This document shows, piece after piece, positions 22,801 to 34,036 of a stretch of DNA of 64,000 bases. Source of the stretch: Clitoria ternatea (taxonomy: Eukaryota; Streptophyta; Magnoliopsida; Fabales; Fabaceae); contig CM075676.1 in NCBI GenBank assembly GCA_037962975.1, positions 93,566,001-93,630,000 of the forward strand. Direction: 5' to 3'. Each line of letters begins with the position of its first letter. Position 1 is the stretch's first letter. The position numbers were made by a program, and so were the translations under genes. The notes beneath the pieces were generated by a model. It did not search any database. It saw nothing but the letters and a program-made list of their open reading frames with translations, and had not been told where the DNA came from.

Positions 22801-24687
22801 GTAGCACAGGTAGGGAAACGAGCACTGGGAAATGTCAACGGTAAAAATTTTACATATAATATTACTACTAAATAAAATTTTGTTCATACCAAAATGCATA
22901 AAAACAACATCCATACAATTTTAACATTTAGCAATTTTCAACCTGAATTTAACATTTAACAAGAAAAACACAGCCAAGAAAACATTTAACATTAACATTT
23001 AGCATTTTATTCAACCTGAATTTAACAGCCAAGAAACAATTTAACATTTAGCAATTTTCAGCATTTGCCATTGTGCAATTTAATCAAATAATCAGCCCTA
23101 TCCTCATTCAGCAATTTAATCAAATAATGAATAATCAGATTCAGCAACAGCAACTTAACAGATTCAGCGATCAAATAATCAGATTCAGCAATCAAGTAAT
23201 TAAATAATCAGATTCAACAACTACAACAATGTAATTAACAGATTCAGTAATCAAATAATCAATGATTCAACAATTCACTCAGCTCAGCATTTTCAATCAG
23301 CGATATAAATAAAATCATGAAGAAAAGAGCAGAGTGATTGACTGAGGTCGATGAAGAAGAAGCTCGGAGTGCCTGTGCTGCCACTGGTCGACAAACGCAG
23401 ATGAAGTAGCTGACGGTGTCGCAGATTCGCAGTAGCAGACGATGTCGTACGCCGGAGTTGTGCAACGGCTGGTGACGGTGATGCAATAGCAGACAACAAA
23501 GGGGGAAAGGGAAACGCGATAGAAAACAAGAAGGAAGGGGGGCGGCTCGGGACACAACAGAAAAGAGGGAAAAACAGGGGTAGGGTTGTTTTAAAGGCCA
23601 GAAACGTCTGGGAAACATGGGCCTGGTGTTTCTGGGCCGTTTCTGTTTAGGCCCAAAACAGAACATTTGTGGGAAACGTTTCCTCTGCATTTCCGTGCCG
23701 TTTCCGGTTTCCGGGACATTTCCGGTACGCGGTACGGTGGTCCTCCAGCGTTTCCGTGCATCATAATAGGTATGACATTTTGTTAGATTATTAAATGAGC
23801 CAACCAAATTTACAAGGTCTGCACATAAGCCTCACCTAGGTCATATTATGATTTATAAGCATGCATTACCTGCACTCATCACAACTCACTCAATGCAGTT
23901 ATATTACTTATATGTGAAATATATCTCATATTCCTTTTATGGGGAAAATGGAAGATGGAGAGTAGTGGAAAATGAATTTCTCTATTTTTTTCCTTTAAAA
24001 TGAACTCTTAAAAGATTGAAGTAATGCAGTTTGCGGAAACTATGGGAATTTGACTATTCACACGCAGATGCACAGGTGCTTTTTATTTCAGCATCTGGTT
24101 ACGTATTGGATGCACATGTAACAAAGTTATCTCTCAAGTAGGTGTGGGCTTGAGTCCTTTTCTTATGTCAGTCAAAAGAATCTTATTGGATTGTTTCTGT
24201 ACTGAACTATTGGAGCTTGATTGTTTGCCACGGCTATCACGAAGAATTATTACATAAAAACTTCAATATCAATTATAATTAAAGTTAACCTGCACATTAG
24301 TTGGATCGCACATTACTATCACCATTTTTACATTATAACTATAACCCTGAATGTTTTCTCCCTTGCTATTGATAAAAAAGACAGAACAATAAAAAGCTTC
24401 ACATTTTCACATTAGGAAATAGGAAGTTATTATTTGGCAGCTAGACATTGTACTACTGCAATTTTCTCTTCACTCCCCGCAAGTTGTGTTATTACTTAGT
24501 TTGTATTTGTTGATTTTTCTCTTTGTAGCCTGTTTCAACAAAAGGGAAGCCTTCAAAGCTGCACAAGAGGAAGCATCAAATTGGTTCATTGTACTTTGAT
24601 ATGAAACAAAATGAAATGAAACTCGCAGAGCGGCGGGCAAAGGGTATGCTTACCAAAGCTGAAACACAGGCGAAATATGGATGGTGA
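18005..24687 (+). CDS. PRCC: PRCC-like proline-rich protein (379 aa)
   Basis: Two coding exons, 18005-18985 and 24529-24687, join in frame between codons 327 and 328. The protein starts MDSLLANYASSDEEE, a conserved PRCC-family opening, so 18005 is preferred over the in-frame ATG at 17990. Residues 20-100 are Ser/Pro-rich, 120-140 very acidic, 210-260 rich in Tyr, Gly and Asn. The last 60 residues hold the conserved PRCC C-terminus (KHQIGSLYFDMKQNEMKLAE, then KAETQAKYGW at the end). In animals PRCC is a nuclear protein linked to pre-mRNA splicing; a similar nuclear role here is inferred. The single 5.5-kb intron is enlarged by two hAT elements. The MULE target duplication ends only 239 bp before the ATG. 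Several minus-strand ORFs across exon 1 are shadows. Confidence 0.9.
19498..20662. mobile_element. Non-autonomous hAT element in the PRCC-like intron (1149 bp)
   Basis: The element is 19506-20654, with an exact 8-bp target duplication CTCCCTAG at 19498-19505 and 20655-20662, as expected for hAT. The inverted tips are CATAGTAGTCAAT, followed on both sides by GCGG/GGAGCGGCCGC-type subterminal motifs. The interior has a 48-bp AAT microsatellite and a GAAGAAG-rich stretch. The last 300 bp (about 20340-20650) are very GC- and CpG-rich in an AT-rich intron, with a short GGGTGGGG/GCCGGAA tandem pattern near 20358-20420. No transposase is present. The small ORFs here (19888-20079, 20363-20662) have no recognisable product. 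Confidence 0.88.
19778..19825. repeat. (AAT)16 microsatellite
   Basis: Sixteen uninterrupted AAT units lie inside the intronic hAT element. Confidence 0.97.
20663..22788. other. Intron sequence between the two hAT elements
   Basis: AT-rich intronic sequence of the PRCC-like gene. Small ORFs (20995-21207, 21730-21951, 22453-22662) show no recognisable domain and no codon pattern. Nothing else is seen. Confidence 0.5.
22789..23777. mobile_element. Second non-autonomous hAT-like element in the PRCC-like intron (973 bp)
   Basis: The element is 22797-23769, with an exact 8-bp duplication GTATGACA at 22789-22796 and 23770-23777. The two tips (CTATGTAGCAC and, in reverse complement, CTATTATGATGCAC) share CTAT...GCAC...GG..AAACG, an imperfect inverted repeat. 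The last 150 bp hold many TTTCC(G/T) motifs, likely subterminal repeats. The middle is built of repeated ACAGCAATTTAAT/AACATTTAGCA and GATTCAGCAATCAAATAATCA phrases. An ORF of 182 codons on the minus strand (23259-23807) crosses the element border, has no domain and is judged chance. Confidence 0.75.
23778..24528. other. 3' part of the PRCC-like intron
   Basis: Plain AT-rich intron ending in a pyrimidine-rich tract and CTTTGTAG acceptor at 24528. No other feature is recognised. Confidence 0.7.
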
Positions 24688-25590
24688 TATAAGACCGATG
24701 ATCTTGTAAATTCTTCCATTCAAACATGAAAGACGAAGTGGAAGTTTTCACATGTAGCTATGGCCTTTGTGTTTCACTGTTCTGTCAAAAGATGTATACA
24801 GTTGCGCCCTTTTTCAGTGCAAATGATGTATTTTATATCCTAATTGACAATGGAAATTTTAGACAGTAGAAATTTTCTCCTCATGGTGATTAAAATCATA
24901 TTTCTTTTTTTTTGGCATAGAATCATATTTCTTTCCTTCATAACTGATTTGTAGATCAGGTTTTGAAATCTAAATCTTGTTATTTTCTCTATCCTTGTAT
25001 TTTGGAGAGCATTGAAGAAAAAAAAGACATCCTTTTCCATGGGGATAAATTGCAAGTGGATCAAATATACGTAAATTGATTATTTAATTAGTTTGATATG
25101 GGGACCGTAAATAGAAAAAGTAGTGTTTGATCTAACTTTCTGAACCTCTCTTTAGAAAGATCCTCTCCCTCTTCCATTGGGTATTATTACTACTGATATT
25201 GAAGAATGGAAAAATAGGGCAAAAATGCAAGCCGGTGATATACTATTAATTTAGTAACACTTGTTTAGAAGGAGCATTTGGTAACATGTTACCCAACAAG
25301 CTTGCTAAAGGCCGCAAAGCTACACTTTCTTTATGATGCGAGCTAAAGTTACTCCATTTCGGTTAACTAAGTTTATCAAGATTCAAGTCCAACATGAGCA
25401 ATAAATTTAAGGCATGAATTTTGAAAGGATAAAAAAAGGGGACACAGGAGGATACGTTTTCCCATTTTGATATGTAACTTGTATTGATTCATACAATCAC
25501 GCATACAAATTTCTAATAATTCACAGGAGATAAATTAACGAGATTTCTTCAAGTGAAACTCCACTGTCTATGACTAGAGAGAAAGTTTGA

Positions 25591-27044
25591 TCAAAAGGTT
25601 GAGCCATTGAACCCAAAGAATGAGCGCTGCACCAGAAAAACAAATAAAATGAGATCTAGGATGCAAGTATGATATCCATATCATGAAAAGGAAGCCATTT
25701 CAATAGGTGTTTGTTGAAACTTGAAACCGCTACCATGATCAAGTAAATGTGCTTCAACAATTCAAAATAATGGGAAAAAAATCAAGATAGAGACTACATA
25801 ATTACAAGAACACTAAGGTTGTGTTTAGATGGAGAATTTTAAAATTCCAAAGAATTGTAATATTTACAATTTATTTGAATGACAACAAAACATTTTAAGA
25901 TTACCATGAAATTAAAACTTAACAATTTTTAGTATAAATGAGAGGAATTTTAAATGACACACATTGAAAGAGAATTTTAAAATTCCTCTTTTTTTGTCTA
26001 ACTTATCTTATATTATCATCTCTCATTACTTTCATGTTAAACTTTGTTTATAATTACTTCTCATTATTAATTTAACAATTTTTGAATTTGAAATTCTCCA
26101 TATAAACACGACCTAAAGGAAATCCAACTTTGACTTTATTTGTGTTACTATTAAGTATAGCTAAATAACATATTTTCAGTTACTACTAAGTATTGCTAAA
26201 CAACATCAGAAATCCAACTCTACTTTAGTTGTGTTGATAGCAACAATTTTTTGAGGAACAACATCAAGTCAATAGCTTTTTCTCCCCTAAACAGAAGTTG
26301 GTCTAGACAAATTTTTAAAATAACACTTCTTTTGCAACAAATAAAAAGTAGCTTATTTATTGAAACTCACTTTTTAAAATAACCACATAAAGGGATTACA
26401 AAATAGAGACAAGCTAAACAGAAGTAAAAAAAGTTGCAAGCGACATTAATTTGCAATGCCCCTCAGAATAATCAAATAAACCACACGGAACAAAGCAGCA
26501 ATTTACCTGAACATCATAAAACTTGATATAGAAACGGTTGCTATCAATATATAGCTTAGTTTGAAGAATTTCAGCGATTATAGAACTGAGTTTTCCATTA
26601 ACACTTGGACCAAGACCCCCAATTGAGATCAGTTCTCCATAAGCAGCAGGCTCTTCGATGCCACCAAATGCAATAGGCACTCCCCCATTCAACAAAATCA
26701 TCACATACTGAAACAAAAATAACAATGAAAAAAATCTGTCAAATTATACTACCTCATCAAATTATTGAAAGACCAAATATAAATATCTGGCATTTTTGTT
26801 GAGATGGCTAATAGGCTAACTAGTTTTCGTAAGATGGGTAAGATAAAGGATTGGTTTTCATAAGAGTAATTTAATCAAACAACTGGTGAACGATGTTGAA
26901 AGAGAGTAAAGTGAAGGCAAAAGCAGACTTAACAGATTCGGGTTTTCCGATGATTTTTGCAACAGCTTTGGTGGCATCCCTGAGAATGTCAGAAGCAACA
27001 ACGGTATCAACAGGCACGTTTGTGAAGAGGTTTAAGGTGGGCAT
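25591..27044 (-). CDS. MIF/D-dopachrome tautomerase-like protein (MDL family, 115 aa)
   Basis: Three exons, 27044-26934, 26707-26507 and 25626-25591, join in frame at codon boundaries (37, 67 and 11 residues). The protein begins MPTLNLFTN. An in-frame ATG five codons upstream is rejected because MIF-fold tautomerases need Pro directly after the initiator Met as the catalytic base. Other family marks are GKPES followed by YVMILLNGG, FGG.EEPAAYGELISIGGL, FYIKFYDVQ and the NGSTF C-terminus. The 115-residue length is typical. The closest plant relatives are the Arabidopsis MDL proteins, cytosolic or peroxisomal MIF homologues. No C-terminal SKL signal is present, so cytosol is more likely. It is convergent with the PRCC-like gene, 0.9 kb between stop codons. 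The first donor is a non-consensus GTTAAG. Confidence 0.94.
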
Positions 27045-29152
27045 TGCTCTGCTACACACACGAGTGGCTTTGAGGATAAGATTTTAATATTACTTATTTG
27101 TTTTCTTGTCCTCCTTTCTGGTGAAGTGAATTGATTTAATTAATTTATATAACATCAAAAATTGTAGTAATATTTTTATTTTAACTCAAAATTTAAAATA
27201 TTATGTATTATTAATGGAAATGAATTCAACCTTGAAATTTTGAAATGGCTATTTTTTGCTATAATATATTTAATTATGCTTATTTTTCAATTTCTTCAAA
27301 TATTGGTAAGAATAAAGAACTTGACGGTAGCATGTAAAAACCATGATTTAATACGAGGAATAATAAAATATGATTTAATAGAATTTAACTAACGTATTTT
27401 AATATTGTAGAAAACGTGTAAATTTTTTTACACTATCAAATCATAAACTATAATATAATAATTTTTTTAACTTATGTATTAATTATTACATTAACATGAT
27501 ATCTGTTGTGTTTTTTTTTTAATTTGTTGAGATAATATCACTTAAAAAAAAGAATTTCACTCCTATTCCCTCGGTTCTTCAATATAAGTAATATCTTAGA
27601 GTTCACAAAAAAAAAGTAATATCTTAGAAGTTTTCATTGATCTTTCTTTATAAAGTTAATTTTATAAAATTTCGAAAACATTAATTTTTTTAGTTTACCA
27701 TTATTATTTAGTTATGCTATGTTTAATTTATAAATTTTCAACTTCTCTAATAACACTGAAAAATAAAGATAGTTTTAAAAAGTTATTTTTTTTTGTAAAT
27801 CCAAGATTATTAACTAACTTCTTTAATTTATATAAATATGAATGAATTGTATTTCAGTTAACTTGAAGTAAGAAAATGGGCACTAGTTAAGGAAGTAAGG
27901 AAACATTAAATACACAATTAAAACTCACCCATCCTAATTTCTAAAAAATTTACACAATTTTCAGTAAAAGATTTTTATTTTTATTCTTTAAACAATGACC
28001 TTAAAGCATTAATTAACAGAATGTATAATAAAAAGTATTGTACAACCCGATACACTTTTCAAAAGAGAAGGGTAATTCGTAGTAGATACTTTTGAAAAGG
28101 AAAGAGTTGAAAATCTTAATTATGACTTAAATCCTCACATAAGTGAATCTTGTAATTTGCGAAAGAGGTTTGTGTAAGAAAGGGCGTGAGAGTTGCCATG
28201 CTTTTGAAAATGAAGATTTCTGTTTTTTGGTAACAGAATATCGCTATAAGCCTCTTGCTCTAACTACAAGAAATGTTCGTTGACAAGTATAACCTAACCA
28301 GGCTAGCGGTATAAAACAAAAATATGCAATTAAACCCAGTTTCAATAAAAGGCAAGTGTGAAATTTCTTGTTTCGAATATAATCGTAAGCTAAAAAATTA
28401 TCCAAATGCGGTTAGGATCCAAAATGTATTTCGGTGTTATGTAAATGCGTACCATGCTATGTTTATTGACTTTGTTGTTAGCCGATTCCACTGGAAGAGT
28501 TATTTCCTTGTTATCCTTTCTTTGAGCTTTAAGTCCCGTCCAAATACCAATAATAAATAACTAAATATGGTTTTATTTTTCTTTAAAAAATTGATGCATC
28601 ACTTGATTGATTTGTTTTTAAAATTCTATTTTCGTTTATTATTCACATAATCATACCAAAAAATCACAGTACTTTTACTATACTTCCCTATTTTCAAAGA
28701 TTTATAAAAGAACTTGCACACATTTAAAACAAGACAGCATTTTACACATTTAAAACAAGACAGCATTTTCTAACTATTTTTAAATTAAAAAATGAAAACA
28801 GTTTATTGAACATAAAATCCCTCACTTACAATAGTTAGCGGTGCAAATATAGAAGACATAAAAACCTATCTTTCATACCCCTATAGATGCCACGATTAAG
28901 CTTTAAATAATGCACATATACACTACAAAACTAAACATCCTGAATGGTTAAATATTTCATTACATTTTCCATGCCACTACTCAACTCTTGGCCACATTGA
29001 AAATTACCCAGTTACATGATGATAACAGATAAAAGAAAACGTGATTTTGGTGGCTTCATAATATATTCAAACATTAAAGCTCTCCAATCAGACCCAATTG
29101 AAACAAGGTGGCTCAAATGAATGCATCGTTGAACCTAGAGACCGAGACCAAT
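27045..29152. other. Intergenic region between the tautomerase and KH genes
   Basis: AT-rich. It holds the upstream region of the tautomerase gene and, from about 28780, the presumed 3' UTR of the KH-domain gene. A perfect 26-bp tandem duplication lies at 28718-28743 and 28744-28769. The ORF at 28324-28560 has no recognisable domain. Nothing else is seen. Confidence 0.6.
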
Positions 29153-32100
29153 TCAAAGTCTGAAAGTACTACTATAACCTCCAAGACCAGAAGATCCATA
29201 CCCGCCGCTGTACGGTTGTGAGGTCAAAGATGATGAGCTATACGATGATGAACCACCCAATTGAGAATATGAAGACCTTAGACCTGTATCTAACCTGCTG
29301 TAATTACTAGCGACTGGTTCTTTGTGATTGTTTACAACATCCTGTAGCACAAAAAAGGAGATTTCTGTCGGTAAAGCAAATACCAAATAATCTATTCTTC
29401 CAGTATGAATTCATAACTCGCAATGGTAAATACTAGATTAAATGTGACAGTATGGAAATAGAAAGAATGTGCTTATATTATATGCATGAAAGATGAGCAT
29501 TGAATAACAATCATAATCATGCCAAACCTTTTGTTCATTATTACTGAAAAGAGTTCAGCATAAGAGAGAACCAGGATATAATAAGGTGCTTGATAGACTT
29601 AAAACTAAACATACTATACATCCACTTACTACTAAAGTAAAAAGTAGAGACTGGTAAATCTGTTAATGTCATCTGATAATAGATGAATTTAACAAAAACC
29701 AAGAATGCAATGAAATTCTCACATCTTTTATTTGAATGTAACGGGTGACTGGCCATATTTCTGAAATGAAAAAAATCTTAGCATAAAATTTAGTCCAATC
29801 TCATCAACCAGAGAAAGATTGGTTTGTTCAGGTCTAGTTAGGGAAAACCCAATTAATATCGGTCATTTGTACCCCCAAAAAGAAAGTTCAACAATGGTAT
29901 TAAGTTTGGACGTTTGAGTATTTGACAACTTGAGATTATGCCTAATTAACAATGTTCTGGATTGGTTTAAAATACTGTTAATGAAACTTGGAAACTAACA
30001 TCTCTTTTGTCTGCTTTCCACCCTTATCAACATATAATATAGTAATAGTGGCTAAGCAAGATAAATGAAACCATCTTAGTTTCTTTCATTTCCTAGTTTC
30101 CTATAATAAAAAATAGATTAATCAATTCTCTTCTGCCGTTCCCCTTTTATTACACATCTTTCAATTTTCCTATTGCATGATGAAATAGTAAGTATAATAA
30201 GCTTTTCAGCCAAGATGAGGAGTAATGATATGAGGATATCAATTAATAGCAAGTTTCCAAGGTATTCTAACAAGTGAAGCACTAATACTAACAAAAGCAA
30301 GTGACTAAGTAAAGAATTTTACAAGAAAACATGCATTAACACCGGCTGAAAATCAACTGCCTATTCAAACATGCGCATATGCCTAATGCTTATCTCATTG
30401 CCATACAGCAGTAACAGGATCAGAAAATGTAACTTTCTTTTCATAGGCCCAAGTCTCCTACCTGAATCAATTGTTGTGCTGATTGAACCTGAGCAGTGGT
30501 TCCTTTTATTTCCACAATGATTTCATCAGGCACCCTACTCTCCTGCACAGTCAATATAGCTCCACTAGTACGACGAATATAATCAATATTAGTCCCTTGG
30601 ATACCAATGATGTCCTCTGCGTAAGACAGTGGTATTTGCATTGTTTGTATTACCTGATATGTGGAAACAATAAAGGAGGATGGAAGTTACAGTCATTATG
30701 AACAAAAATAAATGAAGAATGTTCTCATAATAGAAGATCTAGGTAAGAGCAAACATGTTATAACTGGAATAGAAGCATGCCTTCAGTTCATAGCGATAGA
30801 ATATAAATAGCATTGCATAGTGTGTTAAACTAACTGAATAGTGTTCAGTTAATTTTGCTGTCCAAGTCAGCATTACATAATATTTGTTAGGCTATTATAA
30901 ATAGCTGATGTGGAGTCATTGTTATTGTAACTGCATAATGAACATCATTCTTCTGGCTATCTCACTGCCCCTACTTTCTATCACGGTACTAATATTTGGA
31001 AAATGACTTACTTTAAAAACATTGCCTACAACCAGATCATCATGAAATTATAAGGTACATAGTAGATGTAGAATAAGCAAGAAATTAATGTTCCTGTTGA
31101 TTTTAATTTGGATCACAGTAAAATGTACAAATTGCTTGAATAAAGAATTAGTAGATAATTATGATAAGGGAATATTTTTCAAAATATGTTCTCACATTAA
31201 TCAAAACACATATAATATAGGTTCTTAAAAAATGCTAACCGTGGTAACAATAGGAGGAGCACTGGGACGACTAAGAGCTGAAGAACGAAGACTGGAAAGT
31301 GAAGAATCTTGCCCGTATAGTGACATTGTGGAGGGAGGGAGAAACGAATCCAATTGACTTTCACGATCGGCAAAGAGAGAATCCCTTTTTGTTGGAAGAG
31401 GAATATCAGCAACAATGCTAGGTTGTGCAGCACTGTGCAGTGATGGTTTGTCAGCCCAGGTGTCTGCCTGGCGCTCTTGAGAGATTGTTGCATTGTACTT
31501 GAAAAAAACCAAGAATTTACACATCTTAGTATCAAGAAAAAATATAGCTTTCATATTTTTTTAAATGGTATTCAACACCAAAATAAAATAGCACTCCGGT
31601 ATACAGGTTATACACTGGTACCAACTTATGCCTGATGTAAAAGTTCAGAAATATCAAACTTACAGTTTTCTCAAATAGGGGAAGAACACTGTGATCAACC
31701 AAAAACTTCCTCAAGTGCCCAACTACTGCTTCCAGAGCCTTAAGGACCTTAAAGGCTTCTCCCTGAAGTTCCACAATCCTCTCATCAGCAGCAGCATAAA
31801 ATGGAACTTCCTCTGTCAGGAAAATGCAGTATCAGAATCACTTCCATCATTGAACAAAAAAATACAATGACAGGAAACACATGAAATCTCATTTTCGTTA
31901 GGATCTTACAGCACAATAACATAATACCTAGAAAAGGATCCTCAAATGTGAATTTCTCTTTAAATTAAGCAATTAAGAATGTACCTATCCCTGAATTTCA
32001 GAGAGTTCAGATCTCAAAGCACTTTAAATTAAATCAAGGGTGAATACATGTCTACTTTTCTATTTTAGGAATAAGCTCACTTTAGAACAGTCTTTACTCT

Positions 32101-34036
32101 TTATCCCAGGCTCTTAAGTCTTAACATCTAGTCAGATTAAAATTCACAAGCAAGTTAGGATCCAAAGACATTAAGTAACATAACTAATTAGGTCCAAATG
32201 AGGGAGAGAAAACAATACAATGAAGTAGTTGCAATGATAAAACCTGTCTAACAATAATCTTAGGCATCATCTTATTAAATATATGGAAGTTCAAAAATTG
32301 CCTCACAAGGTGGCAAGCAGTGAGGGGAAACATCCACCCAAAAGCATCTAGCCACTACATCTTAAAGGTGAAACACAGAAGCCAAAAGCCCACTTTTTAA
32401 AAATCTTTTACAGAAGCCAGCTAAACCAAACATCAGTAATTAAATAAAGATATAGATTCAGCACACTGTCTGTATATATCACATTGATCAATAATATGTA
32501 AAGTATATAGCCACTGCCTGCTACTAGTACACGGGGGGAAATAATAGAGGTGCATCCTGCATTACTGGAAACAGTAACAGCAACCGTACCTCCTGACAAT
32601 ACTCTAACAGATGCACCAGTATTTTCCTGTATAGACTTAATTAATGAGCCTTGCTTTCCAATCAAATTGATAGCCTGTGTTGAGGCCACCAATAAGCGGA
32701 TGGAACAAAATGCAACCCCTGAGGCTTTATTCTCGCCTTCGTTTTCAGATAAACCTGAGACGCGTTTAAAAACCCTTATTACAGCATCCATTGCAGGAGA
32801 AAGAGGTGCCTCCGGCTCTTCCTTCCCTGATATCAGTACCTACAAACAAAATTCAAATCATGTTCAGGATAAACAAAGATAGAAATAAACAAATCAAATA
32901 AATGTCTTGATCTAACCAAGGAAAATCATAAGCAAAAGCCAGTAATCTGGAAACAAATATCATCTGAACAGCATGTGGTCATATAAACCAACCAAACTAA
33001 AACTAGAGTTAAACTTATATTCACTTTGGCAATTCCCCACCACATTGAAAGCAGCAAGCTACAAATTATAAAGGAAACTCAACTCAACAACATTTGATGC
33101 ACATGACACCTTTACCACCAACTATGCTGATCGTACAGAATGGTATCTATAGTACCCTCCTCCCTCCCCCACTCAAAGATAAGTTCTTTTTTCTTATAAG
33201 GCAGCATCTTTAATTGGGTATCTCGATCCCCATAGGTGAGATTAACACTCAGGTTTGAGTGCTGGTCAGGTAAAAAACCCCTTCCTAAGCGGCTACTTTG
33301 GGATAGAAACCCTAACAATGCAGGTAAAGTTCAAACCCTAAACATTATCAGGTAACCTCCCGTGCGAATTTAATTCCTATAAATCCCTCAATGAAACCCT
33401 CAGCGAAACTACTTAATAAAACGTAAATGCAATCTATAAAGCACGAAACCTCCGACAACCCTCCTAGTCATCATGATTCTTGTTCTTAAACGCATCACAA
33501 TATTAACGAAATTATGTAAAATTTTGTAAGCTAAAAACGGAAGAAAACACGAGACAAAACGTAACACGTAAAAGCAAATCAACGCATTGAACTGAAACAA
33601 GAAAGAAAGCTCAACAATTAAACACGCAAACCTCGAGGCACTTAAAACAAAGAATTACTACTTCACAAGCAAATTCCATTGGGGAGAAAAACCTAAAGAG
33701 GGAAAATGGAAGAAGAAACCCTAAGGAAGAGACACTCACGATTCGATCGGGGGTACCAACGGCGCCGTCGAGAACGCGAATGCGAGCTCGAGTCTCTTCG
33801 CAGGTTTTCTTGATGAGTTCCCCTTTGCGACCGATTATGCTGCCGACTTTGAGAACGGGCACGATTAGGCGGAAGACGCAGTGGCCGGGCCAGCCGGGCC
33901 ATCGCTTCTCGGCGGGAACCTCGGATGAGGGATTGGCGTCGTCGGTGGCGGTGGTGGAGGGAGGTTCGGCGGCGGAGAGAGTTTCCGACGAGAGGGGATT
34001 GGAGGTGCCGTTTGGGATTGGGTCGATGGTGGCCAT
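29153..34036 (-). CDS. PEP: PEPPER-like protein with three KH RNA-binding domains (444 aa)
   Basis: Six exons, 34036-33740, 32839-32590, 31812-31664, 31497-31240, 30653-30462 and 29341-29153, total 1335 nt and stay in frame at every junction. The start is MATIDPIPNG with an acidic, Ser/Thr-rich leader, then RWPGWPGH. KH1 spans about 53-120 with GRKG at 69-72, KH2 about 144-215 with GKQG at 160-163, and KH3 about 319-385 with GIQG at 335-338. A Gly/Ser/Tyr-rich tail ends the protein. This matches PEPPER, a nuclear poly(rC)-binding-type protein that in Arabidopsis affects FLC RNA levels and pistil development. FLK is the nearest alternative. The fourth-intron donor (GTTAGC) is weak. A small copia LTR relic sits in intron 4. 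Confidence 0.93.
30823..30983 (+). mobile_element. Small Ty1/copia LTR relic in a KH-gene intron
   Basis: A 161-bp stretch opens TGTTAAACTAACTGAA, has a TATTATAAATAGCTG promoter-like box near 30893 and closes ACTTTCTATCA. This layout is typical of short legume copia LTRs. It is followed by CGGTACTAATA, a possible decayed primer binding site. No clear target duplication is seen. It is antisense to the host gene. Confidence 0.5.

Noticed and set aside
23259..23807. 182-codon minus-strand ORF
   Set aside because: It crosses the border of the hAT-like element, has no recognisable domain and consists of low-complexity translation of repeated motifs.
27045..27059. Upstream ATG of the tautomerase (MCSRA extension)
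   Set aside because: The MIF fold requires Pro immediately after the initiator Met; the extension would block the catalytic residue.
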